40,684 bases of DNA from Micromonospora phytophila (GTDB lineage: Bacteria > Actinomycetota > Actinomycetes > Mycobacteriales > Micromonosporaceae), in the NCBI RefSeq assembly GCF_023656545.1, contig NZ_JAMOKF010000014.1, forward strand, positions 1-40,684. Direction: 5' to 3'. Every line of letters begins with the position of its first letter. The first letter of the stretch is position 1. This document shows, piece after piece, positions 33,953 through 40,147 of this stretch. The position numbers were made by a program, and so were the translations under genes. The notes under the pieces are model-generated. The model was not told the DNA's origin. It ran no database searches and saw nothing but the letters and a program-made list of their open reading frames with translations.

Positions 33953-34039
33953 ATCAAGGCGGCCCGCAAGCGGGCCGCGCCGGCCCGGCCCCGGCCTGCT
34001 GGCGACCTCCGGCCGGCATCGGCCGGGCCGGCCGGCCAC
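33953..34039. repeat. 87-bp dispersed GC-rich repeat, copy B
   Basis: Two mismatches to copy A (23124-23210). Contains GCGGCCCGC-AA-GCGGGCCGC, a perfect 9-bp hairpin. It lies 56 bp after the phosphatase stop and could serve as its terminator. It sits in a 370-bp gene-free stretch (33897-34266) with two further hairpins, CGGGGC-TCC-GCCCCG at 34069-34083 and the long one at 34148-34219. Confidence 0.9.
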
Positions 34040-34147
34040 GCTAGGGATGATCAGGCCCTTGAAGACCTCGGGGCTCCGCCCCGAACCCCGGCCCTCCTCA
34101 GAGATCAGCCGGGAGCGGATCACCTCGCCGGGCACCACAAGGGCTAC

Positions 34148-34219
34148 CAGCCTCCCCGGACGGGGCCAAGGTCGTTCGTCCGGTAGGGCGCTCCACCTTG
34201 TCCCCGTCCGGGGAGGCTG
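34148..34219. repeat. Long perfect inverted repeat (18-bp arms)
   Basis: The left arm 34148-34165 pairs without mismatch with 34202-34219, and the stem continues with CAAGGT (34167-34172) against ACCTTG (34195-34200). The loop includes CGGTAGGGCGCTCCAC; the 27 bp at 34176-34202 recur with one mismatch at 37556-37582. It could be a terminator, or a single-strand origin or other structured DNA for rolling-circle replication; sequence alone does not decide. Confidence 0.8.
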
Positions 34220-34266
34220 GACGGTCTACGACTGCCCGACGAGGAGATCCGCAGAGGCCGCGAAAG

Positions 34267-34926
34267 CTACTCAGTCCCCGCATCCGCTTCTTCTGAAGCC
34301 GTCTTGAGCAACTCAAGTTCGCCAGGCACCTCGAACAGGTTTCGGAGCAGCTGAGCCGTGAACCGTAGAGCGCGCTGAACATCGTCTTCCGTCAGCTTTT
34401 CGTCCGTGAAGTGTGCACCAAGGTTCCCCAGCTTCCGCACGTAGTGGAGGACCTCGGAGAAGTCGACCGTCACGGCGCCGTCTTCGATCAGCTTCTGGAT
34501 GCTCTGGACGAGAGTCCGCTCGCGAATCCCTTTGTGAGCGGCTGCGGCCTCCAACGTCTTGCGGAGCTGGACAGCAGCGGCATCCGGAACACCCGCCCCA
34601 AGTACCACCTCCGCATCGCGGAAGAACCCTTCAACGTCCTCTGGAAGGTGCGCGATCTCGTGGGCACGGTTGCCGTCTTCCGGCACCTGCTTCATGACGA
34701 AGACGTTGAGCCCTCTGTTGATCTCGCTGTAGCTGGTCAGGTTGGCACCGGTCGCTGGCTTAACCTCGACGAGTACCGCCCCAGCACACCGGGGGCAGGT
34801 GAAGACTCCCCAAAACCGCTGCTTTCCCGAGTCAGCTTGCTCGACTCGCGACCACTGCACGTTCAGCGCGATGTTGCGCGTCTTGCACCAGGGGCAGTCC
34901 CGATAGCCCACCTCAGCGAACCGCAC
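34267..34926 (-). CDS. DUF4145 domain protein
   Basis: 219 residues from GTG 34926, chosen for GGGAGG five bases upstream and because YVRFAEVGYRDCPWCKTRN is a likely family start; the frame is open up to 35082. An N-terminal zinc-ribbon-like unit (CPWC at about 11-14, CPRC at about 49-52) is followed by a helical DUF4145 domain: PDAAAVQLRKTLEAAAAHKGI, LHYVRKLGNLGAHFTD. Such domains are often linked to restriction or other defence genes and resemble HEPN-like helical bundles. It lies in the cargo part of the AICE. Function is inferred only at the level of possible defence. Confidence 0.75.
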   Translation of the reverse strand: MRFAEVGYRDCPWCKTRNIALNVQWSRVEQADSGKQRFWGVFTCPRCAGAVLVEVKPATGANLTSYSEINRGLNVFVMKQVPEDGNRAHEIAHLPEDVEGFFRDAEVVLGAGVPDAAAVQLRKTLEAAAAHKGIRERTLVQSIQKLIEDGAVTVDFSEVLHYVRKLGNLGAHFTDEKLTEDDVQRALRFTAQLLRNLFEVPGELELLKTASEEADAGTE

Positions 34927-35085
34927 GTAAGCCTCCCATCGCCGTGGGCCACCGTAGCCTAGGAGTACGACGCAGGAAAGATCGCTCGTTTCGATGGGGT
35001 CCTCTACAACCTCAACAGTTGCAAGGCAGGGGTTGGCGATTCGCTTCCGGCCTGCGGTCGCGGCGAGCACCCGGCGTGCCATTGG

Positions 35086-35182
35086 GCGAGGACAACAGGG
35101 GCAGCCGAGGCCACGAGAGTGTGCCGAGACTAGGCCGCCAAGCCGTTGGCCCGCCGGAGATCGACAACTCCCAAGCTGACAA
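35086..35182. repeat. ~97-bp dispersed repeat, copy R
   Basis: Counterpart of 24296-24392 in the same orientation. It lies in the 284-bp spacer between the DUF4145 gene start (34926) and the 3' end of the next minus-strand gene (35211). The rest of that spacer shows nothing recognisable. Confidence 0.8.
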
Positions 35183-35210
35183 TCGGTGCGGATGTCTAGC
35201 CCGTCGCCGG

Positions 35211-35588
35211 CTACGAGAGTTGGTCCTCATCACCGAGGTTCAGCATGAACGGCGATCCGGAATGATCCGGCTGCCATCCACGGTCAAGCGCTTGCCGTAT
35301 GGCGCTGGCGACCGCCGAAGGCAGCACCGGAGACGCCGGAGCGTCCATCCAGTTGCCCGGATGAGGGGACGGCAGCCGGACGATGAGGGTGGCGCAGCCA
35401 GGTGCGTCCGTCCGCTCAACGGCAAGGTTCAGCGGTGACCAGGTCAAGCCCTGGCTGTACGTCGGCTTCCGGCGGACGAACCAGCGGTAGCGGATCCCGT
35501 CGACAACGATCGGCCTACTGCCCCGCTTGTTGAGCGCCACTCGTCCCCCCGCCGTGCTGTGGCCAGCATTCCGCCGCCGTGCAGCCAT
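35211..35588 (-). CDS. Conserved hypothetical cargo protein
   Basis: 125 residues from ATG 35588. The central part, RPIVVDGIRYRWFVRRKPTYSQ, then ATLIVRLPSPHPGNW and the ending SAVASAIRQALDRGWQPD, looks like a real folded, conserved protein. There is no signal or membrane span. I recognise it as a recurrent actinobacterial hypothetical but cannot name a family. Its first codons overlap a 122-bp upstream repeat shared with the SRA-HNH gene. Confidence 0.65.
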   Translation of the reverse strand: MAARRRNAGHSTAGGRVALNKRGSRPIVVDGIRYRWFVRRKPTYSQGLTWSPLNLAVERTDAPGCATLIVRLPSPHPGNWMDAPASPVLPSAVASAIRQALDRGWQPDHSGSPFMLNLGDEDQLS

Positions 35589-35702
35589 TCGTACAGCCAA
35601 GACCGCCAGCCAATGCCGACGTGATCCGACACTGACGGACGGCTTGAGCAGGGGCAGGCTACCGTGACCAGCCATCCGCAATCTTCTTCTAATCCCCAGG
35701 CC
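35581..35702. repeat. 122-bp imperfect repeat P1, upstream of the 125-aa protein gene
   Basis: Resembles 37391-37512 (same orientation). Shared blocks on the minus strand are GGATTAGAARAAGAT, GGCTGGTCA, CCGTCCG and TTGGCTGTACGRATGGCTG; the last block contains a start codon in both. It occupies the divergent spacer before the plus-strand gene at 35737. Confidence 0.75.
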
Positions 35703-35736
35703 GCGAGACCTACGGCATTCCGCTACGGTGCGGCCC

Positions 35737-36201
35737 ATGCTCAGGGAGTTTCGGCGGCGGGAGCTTTCGAGTCTGACCGCGTGGACTGGCGGCGACGGTC
35801 CGATGCCGGCCGAGGTTGACGTCGTCGGCGTCGAGTACCGGGGCCGTCTGGGGCATCCGTCCTCGTATGGCTTGCTAATGGCGCGTGCTACCGACTCGCC
35901 GGGAGTCCGGCTCGACCTCAACCTGATGCCCGTTGCGCTCTCCGTTCCGTGTGATGAAGTCACGCTCGGGCCAACCGAGCCGGAGTACGCCGAGGCCCTC
36001 CACGCCGCAGGCCGGGACCTCGCTACGGGTCTGGTCATCACGGCCGTAGGCGAGGGCTTGTATGGCTCCTCGGTTGTGGTCTTCACCCGCCTGGTCGCTG
36101 TCATCTCTCTGCTGATGGCAACGGGTCTGGAGTCGGCTGACGAGGTTGACATCTGGGCACACTGGGACAGCGCGTGGCCTGAACCGCGCCGCAATGCGTG
36201 A
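35737..36201 (+). CDS. Hypothetical protein
   Basis: 154 residues from ATG 35737 (a GTG three codons earlier is also open). It begins LREFRRRELSSLTAWTGGDGP and continues VDVVGVEYRGRLGHPSSYG, LDLNLMPVALSVPCDEV, and ends VDIWAHWDSAWPEP. One hydrophobic stretch near residue 115-130 (VVFTRLVAVISLLMATG) is more likely a buried helix than a membrane span. Family not recognised. Confidence 0.55.
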   Translation: MLREFRRRELSSLTAWTGGDGPMPAEVDVVGVEYRGRLGHPSSYGLLMARATDSPGVRLDLNLMPVALSVPCDEVTLGPTEPEYAEALHAAGRDLATGLVITAVGEGLYGSSVVVFTRLVAVISLLMATGLESADEVDIWAHWDSAWPEPRRNA

Positions 36202-36426
36202 GCACCGCCATTGCGGGACGCGAGCTGTGACGTCGCGGCTGCGCGCCGGCAGTTGCCGAAAGGCCGAACCCGAAGCGGTCCGCACCTAGTCCGCAAGAGG
36301 TCGGCGGATGGCGGGGAGCGGTGAGAGGTGTTGAGAGGCATTTCCGCTGCTAGACGCCCATCAACCCAGCTCGCCGGGTGGCCCATTTTGATCTCATAAT
36401 TCCTCGGTCGCGTGCCCATCAAGTCG

Positions 36427-37296
36427 CTAGATGCCGCCGCTGCAGAGCGACGCTCGGTAGGCGAGGTGCCCGTAGGCGATCCCGTGATCCGCGGCCATGC
36501 GCACTCTGCCGATTTGCCGCCCCGTCGCGGTCTCGTACACGCCGAGATCCTCACCGATCCAGATCGCTCCGGCGTCGAAGAGGACGTGGTGATTGGGGCA
36601 GAGGCAGAGGATGTTGTTGAGGGCGTCCGGCCCGTTGTGAGGACGACCCATCGGGCGGACGTGCGCGCCCTCGGCGTAGGGGCCAGCCGGCGTCTCGAGG
36701 CGTGTATCGCAGATTTGGCAGCGGTAGTCGTAGAGCTGCTTCACCCTCAGGGCGAGGGCGGTGTTCCGTACAAGGCGTTGGATCACGGCCGGGACTCGGG
36801 GCGCCGGCTGGGTAGACGGCTCGTGGGTGGGTGGCTGATCGATGTTGTCAAGGCTGACGAGCCGGAACCTCCAGATGCGGAAGCCGTCCTTGCCACCTGC
36901 CGGCCAGTGATCGACCACCCTGAAGAGTCCGTCATACCGGAAGCCTTTGGAGGGCGAGAATCCCGGGTGGCCGCCAGCGCCGCGGATGACCCGAACAGGG
37001 TTGCCCTCTAGCTGGTTTCGGGCGAGCCCGGCATTACCCAGGGCCAACTCCTGGTGGGCTATTTGCCGCTTCGTGCCAGGGTCGTTGCCGCCTTGCCCGG
37101 TGTACACGATCTCATCGCCGTAGTCCTCATCATCGATGTAACCGCCGGACACGACGATGGACTCAGCGCCATCCCTGCCGCCACAGATGCCGCCCTGTAG
37201 GGGCCGATGAACCTTGGACGCAGCCAGCTGGGTCCGGTTGAGGAACGTTGAACCCACCGGATATCCAGGGATCTCACCGTACGTCCGCACACTCAT
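36427..37296 (-). CDS. SRA (YDG)-HNH modification-dependent endonuclease
   Basis: 289 residues from ATG 37296. The N-terminal SRA/YDG domain (about 5-165): GEIPGYPVGSTFLNRTQLA, KVHRPLQGGICG, SIVVSGGYIDDEDYGDEIVYTG and NPVRVIRG. This fold flips and recognises 5-methylcytosine or related modified bases. The C-terminal HNH nuclease (about 205-260) has CQICDTRLETPAG, the HNH His in EGAHVRPMG, and NILCLCPNHHVLFDAG. This is the architecture of type IV restriction enzymes that cut methylated DNA, so it would guard the host or element against modified phage or plasmid DNA. The frame stays open upstream to 37542 and includes an ATG at ~37399 within repeat P2, so a longer form cannot be excluded. Confidence 0.92.
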   Translation of the reverse strand: MSVRTYGEIPGYPVGSTFLNRTQLAASKVHRPLQGGICGGRDGAESIVVSGGYIDDEDYGDEIVYTGQGGNDPGTKRQIAHQELALGNAGLARNQLEGNPVRVIRGAGGHPGFSPSKGFRYDGLFRVVDHWPAGGKDGFRIWRFRLVSLDNIDQPPTHEPSTQPAPRVPAVIQRLVRNTALALRVKQLYDYRCQICDTRLETPAGPYAEGAHVRPMGRPHNGPDALNNILCLCPNHHVLFDAGAIWIGEDLGVYETATGRQIGRVRMAADHGIAYGHLAYRASLCSGGI

Positions 37297-37390
37297 AGCG
37301 GGCACCGTAAACCATGCCCCTGACGAGACAAACGGAACGAGCCCACCCTGCCTGCCTCTACGGATCAGAAGGTCGATGGTGCATGGCTGT

Positions 37391-37512
37391 ACAGCCATCC
37401 GTACAGCCAACACCACCCGCTGACACCGATGCAGCCCGACAACCGCGGACGGGTTTACCAGGGGCGCAGCCATCTGACCAGCCGCCCCTGATCTTTTTCT
37501 AATCCCAAGGCC
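37391..37512. repeat. 122-bp imperfect repeat P2, upstream of the SRA-HNH gene
   Basis: Counterpart of P1 (35581-35702). It includes an inner dyad GGCTGTACAGCC at 37385-37396 and a further GTACAGCC at 37401-37408. The surrounding gene-free stretch (37297-37669, 373 bp) also holds the second copy of a 27-bp sequence (37556-37582) found in the loop of the long hairpin at 34148-34219. Confidence 0.75.
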
Positions 37513-37669
37513 GGTCCAGGCCGCCGGCGCCAACGTTGACAACCGCTATTGAGACTCGTCCGGTAGGGCGCTCCACTTTGTCGCCCTGGCCCTGGCCCGC
37601 TCCGCAGAGTGTGGGTCGGCGGCAGAGGACATGGCAGCCAGCGAGTGAGCTATCGGGCCGGCCTGCGCG

Positions 37670-38008
37670 CTACGCCACCAGGTTGCCGGCTGTGCTCAAG
37701 ACGACGCCCAGGCCCAAGAAGACGACGGTAGCCAGAGCGCTCCGAGCCGACTCGCGACTGATGGCGTAGGTGATCAGCGTCCTGACGAACATGACGTCAC
37801 CCCAAGTCATGTCAGGTACAACGCCTCGTTGTCGGCGGTACTCGGCCGCGGCCTCTCCGTCGCTTCTGTGCAGGTGGCTGGATTCCCGGATGATGGCGAC
37901 GCGTGCTGCCGCCTGCCGGTAGGCGACGACGGCAGAGACCGTGGCGATGCCGATAGCGACCAGTTCGAGGATGCCGCCGATCAGCGACAGCCATTTGCCG
38001 AGCGTCAT
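37670..38008 (-). CDS. Small membrane protein
   Basis: 112 residues from ATG 38008. One N-terminal span (WLSLIGGILELVAIGIATVSAVVAY), a polar middle (RESSHLHRSDGEAAAEYRRQ) and a C-terminal span (ALATVVFLGLGVVLSTAGNL). Divergent from the next gene over 119 bp. No family recognised; it is the last minus-strand cargo gene before the right att site. Confidence 0.6.
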   Translation of the reverse strand: MTLGKWLSLIGGILELVAIGIATVSAVVAYRQAAARVAIIRESSHLHRSDGEAAAEYRRQRGVVPDMTWGDVMFVRTLITYAISRESARSALATVVFLGLGVVLSTAGNLVA

Positions 38009-38127
38009 AACGCCATGGTGGCGCACCTGATCAACCGAGCGGTGAGGCGGGACGTCAAGAGGCCGTGAGGTTGCGGCGAGGCCCTAGCGTTGGCGTCTGC
38101 CTGATGCCTTTGATCCTAGGGAGCGGG

Positions 38128-38601
38128 ATGGACCCGTCCGGCGTTGCTGACCTGGTAACTGTCCTCGTCTCCGTGCTAGCCGTCGGTCTGTCCGGTTGGA
38201 GCATCGTTTACGCCCGGCGGGCTGCCCGGACTGCGACCGAGGCAGAAACCCGCGCGGGTACACCAAAGCTGACGGGCACTCTCGTCAACGCGATGGGTGG
38301 CAGCCAGCACCTCCGCATCCTGAACGAAGGCCCAATCGATCTTGACCATGTGGCGGCCGAGCTGGTCCCTCCCCGGATGTTCCAAGATTCATCGCCCGTC
38401 ACCGCCATTAGCTCCGGCCAGGTGATGACGAAGTCCGGGCAGTCGGTCGACCTCGGATCGTTCAGAGTGGGTGAGATCCACGACTTGGTCCTCTGGCGAA
38501 ACGGCCGCTTGCAGGGTGAGGTGAGGTGCCGGTGCCACTGCCGATCTGGTGAGCGTTCGTGGGTGGTACTCGTCAGGGTTGACCTGACTGCTCTGCTCTA
38601 G
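38128..38601 (+). CDS. Hypothetical protein with N-terminal membrane anchor
   Basis: 157 residues from ATG 38128 with GGGAGCGGG just upstream. One span (about 5-25, VADLVTVLVSVLAVGLSGWSIVYA) followed by RRAARTATEAETRAGTPKL, so the body is probably cytoplasmic. The body is beta-rich (LRILNEGPIDLDHVAAELVPP, FRVGEIHDLVLWRNGRLQGEV). This 'anchor plus beta domain' form is common among actinobacterial cargo genes of unknown role. It is the outermost gene of the element on this side. Confidence 0.6.
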   Translation: MDPSGVADLVTVLVSVLAVGLSGWSIVYARRAARTATEAETRAGTPKLTGTLVNAMGGSQHLRILNEGPIDLDHVAAELVPPRMFQDSSPVTAISSGQVMTKSGQSVDLGSFRVGEIHDLVLWRNGRLQGEVRCRCHCRSGERSWVVLVRVDLTALL

Positions 38602-38608
38602 ATCAAGG

Positions 38609-38627
38609 CGTGCAGCGAACGTGCAAC
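38609..38627. repeat. Candidate integrase/Xis arm sites, right end
   Basis: CGTGCAGC (38609-38616) and CGTGCAAC (38620-38627) start 11 bp apart, as do the two copies at the left end (24877, 24888). They lie about 110 bp inside the right att repeat. Confidence 0.5.
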
Positions 38628-38703
38628 ATGCGGCGGCGATCACCGGCCAAGAGTGGTCAATCAGGGCCAACGGTGACGAGCGCAGCCGAGGGCATTACAG
38701 CAA

Positions 38704-38735
38704 GATCCCCACCGGCGTTTCCGCTGGTGGGGATC
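38704..38735 (-). terminator. tRNA-Phe terminator supplied by the element
   Basis: GATCCCCACC (38704-38713) pairs perfectly with GGTGGGGATC (38726-38735). It lies just outside the 65-bp identity block, so it came in with the AICE and replaces the original terminator now at 24738-24769. Confidence 0.8.
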
Positions 38736-38736
38736 T

Positions 38737-38801
38737 CTGTAGCCCGGCGAAAGGCTATGTGGCCAGGGGCGGGGTCGAACCGCCGACCTTCCGATTTTCA
38801 G
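38737..38801. repeat. AICE right attachment site (within tRNA-Phe)
   Basis: The second copy of the 65-bp direct repeat. It runs from tRNA nucleotide 33 (start of the anticodon loop) through the 3' end to 23 bp downstream, so the crossover lies in or after the anticodon loop and the tRNA remains complete. Confidence 0.95.
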
Positions 38802-38833
38802 TCGGACGCTCGTACCAACTGAGCTACCTGGCC
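38760..38833 (-). tRNA. tRNA-Phe (GAA)
   Basis: 74 nt, no encoded CCA. The acceptor stem GGCCAGG/CCTGGCC is perfect; the D arm is GCTC...GAGC; the anticodon stem-loop TCCGA-CTGAAAA-TCGGA gives anticodon GAA; the T arm is GGCGG-TTCGACC-CCGCC. The gene is the integration site of the AICE and its 3' 42 nt are duplicated at 24794-24835. Confidence 0.98.
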
Positions 38834-38938
38834 GTGTTGCTCCGGCTCATGCTACCCGCACGGCGGGCTTGCCGCCGCGAGGGTCACATGCTCCGATACG
38901 CAGAACGCCGCGCATGGTGGGCGCGGCGTCAGCGCTGG

Positions 38939-39012
38939 CGGTCCTGACGGGACTTGAACCCGCGACCTCCGCCTTGACAGGGCGGCGAGCACTCCAACTG
39001 CTCCACAGGACC
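38939..39012 (-). tRNA. tRNA-Asp (GTC)
   Basis: 74 nt. Acceptor stem GGTCCTG/CAGGACC, discriminator G as expected for tRNA-Asp, anticodon stem-loop CCGCC-CTGTCAA-GGCGG (anticodon GTC), T arm GCGGG-TTCAAGT-CCCGT. It is between tRNA-Phe and tRNA-Glu, probably in one transcript. Confidence 0.97.
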
Positions 39013-39045
39013 TAGCTTTTGTTGCCTCCGACCGAAGCCGGATCG

Positions 39046-39118
39046 TGCCCCCAACGGGATTCGAACCCGTGCTACCGCCTTGAAAGGGCGGCGTCCTGGG
39101 CCGCTAGACGATGAGGGC
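39046..39118 (-). tRNA. tRNA-Glu (TTC)
   Basis: 73 nt. Acceptor GCCCTCA/TGGGGGC (one U-G pair), anticodon stem-loop CCGCC-CTTTCAA-GGCGG (anticodon TTC), T arm ACGGG-TTCGAAT-CCCGT. First gene of the tRNA cluster on the minus strand. Confidence 0.97.
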
Positions 39119-39272
39119 GGCCCCGCCATCATTGCACACTCGCAACTTCAAGCGGACTTGCTCCCATCCGGCCCCGCCGGAGGCTTGGATAGCTTACGTG
39201 ATGGTCGGCCGGTGGACCAAACCGGTATGGCTCCAGCCGCAAGCAATCGTAAAACCGCAGCTCAGCGGGGGT

Positions 39273-40070
39273 CTACCGGAGTCGGGTGATGCCGAAGCGG
39301 CGTTTCAGGTCGGTGATCAGGTGCGGGCAGGCGGCCAGCGTCTGGGCCCGATTGCCGCCCCCGTCGTGCAGCAACACGACCGCACCGGGCCGGGCCGCGG
39401 TGTGCACCCGCTTGGTGATCGTCGCGGCGGTCGGCTTCCCCCAGTCCTGCGGGTCGACGGTCCAGTGCAGCGACCGCATGCCGAGCCGCTTGGCGACCGT
39501 TACCACCTCGGGCGTCCACCGGCCCCCCGGCTGCCGGTAGAACGGCACCTTCGCGCCGGGGACCGCCGCCCGGATCGCCGCGTTGGTGCGGACCAGGTCG
39601 GCGCGGATCTCGGCGACCGGTCGCCGGGCGAGGTCCATGTCGTGGTGCCAGCTGTGGTTGCAGAGCTGATGCCCCTCGCGGACGATCCGCCGGATCAGCT
39701 GGGGATGCCGCCGGGCGTGGGTGCCCACCACGCAGAACGTGGCGGTGACCCGGGCCGCGCGGAGCCGGTCGAGGACCTGCGGCGTCCAGACCGGGTCGGG
39801 GCCGTCGTCGAAGGTCAGCGCCACCGGTCGTACGCCGGTCGTGCGGTGCAGCCCCGGCGGCAGAGCGGTCGGGAGCGGGCGGACCGGGCGCTTGGGCGCG
39901 GCGCTGCGGGTCGGGCGCGGCGTCGCCGTCGGCGACGGCTCGGCGGGCAGCGTGCCCGAGGCGACGGGGTCGGGCGCGGCGGTCCGGGGGCCGGATCCGC
40001 TCGGCTCGCCGCAGCCGGCGAGGAGGAGGACCAGGGACAGGCCGGACACCAGTGCGGCGCGTGGGCGCAT
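39273..40070 (-). CDS. Polysaccharide deacetylase (CE4) lipoprotein
   Basis: 265 residues from ATG 40070. Lipoprotein signal peptide with LVLLLAGC (Cys at about 20), then a 60-residue Pro/Thr/Ser/Ala linker. The NodB-homology domain carries VALTFDDGPDPVWTP (catalytic Asp and metal Asp), LCNHSWHHDMDL (the two metal His) and FYRQPGGRWTPE (catalytic Arg region), then DPQDWGKP and VVLLHDGGG. It removes N-acetyl groups from a wall or extracellular polysaccharide on the outer face of the membrane; the substrate is not predictable. Its 3' end is 154 bp from tRNA-Glu. Confidence 0.93.
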   Translation of the reverse strand: MRPRAALVSGLSLVLLLAGCGEPSGSGPRTAAPDPVASGTLPAEPSPTATPRPTRSAAPKRPVRPLPTALPPGLHRTTGVRPVALTFDDGPDPVWTPQVLDRLRAARVTATFCVVGTHARRHPQLIRRIVREGHQLCNHSWHHDMDLARRPVAEIRADLVRTNAAIRAAVPGAKVPFYRQPGGRWTPEVVTVAKRLGMRSLHWTVDPQDWGKPTAATITKRVHTAARPGAVVLLHDGGGNRAQTLAACPHLITDLKRRFGITRLR

Positions 40071-40147
40071 CGTTCGCTCCCGAAGGGGGGTCGGGGTCTG
40101 CGGACGCACCGACGCTAGTGGACGGCTTCCCGCCCCGACACCCCCGG

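Larger units (their letters stand above)
24771..38801. mobile_element. Actinomycete integrative and conjugative element (AICE) in tRNA-Phe
   Basis: A 14-kb element bounded by a perfect 65-bp direct repeat; the excised circle would be 13,966 bp. It carries integrase, excisionase, a rolling-circle initiator, an FtsK/TraB-like DNA translocase, a DUF2637 spread-type protein, a Pra-like activator and a GntR/KorSA-like regulator: the full pSAM2-type set, all intact. Integration at the anticodon loop leaves tRNA-Phe complete on the right because the element supplies an identical 3' end. Cargo on the right third includes an SRA-HNH nuclease and a DUF4145 protein. All core frames are open, so the element may still be mobile. 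Confidence 0.93.

Noticed and set aside
34927..35082. N-terminal extension of the DUF4145 protein
   Set aside because: The frame is open, but GTG 34926 has a good ribosome site and the family-like sequence begins there; the extension is low-similarity and ends next to a repeat.
37297..37542. N-terminal extension of the SRA-HNH nuclease
   Set aside because: The SRA domain begins just after ATG 37296. The extension overlaps repeat P2, so its open frame may be incidental; kept as an open question in the gene entry.
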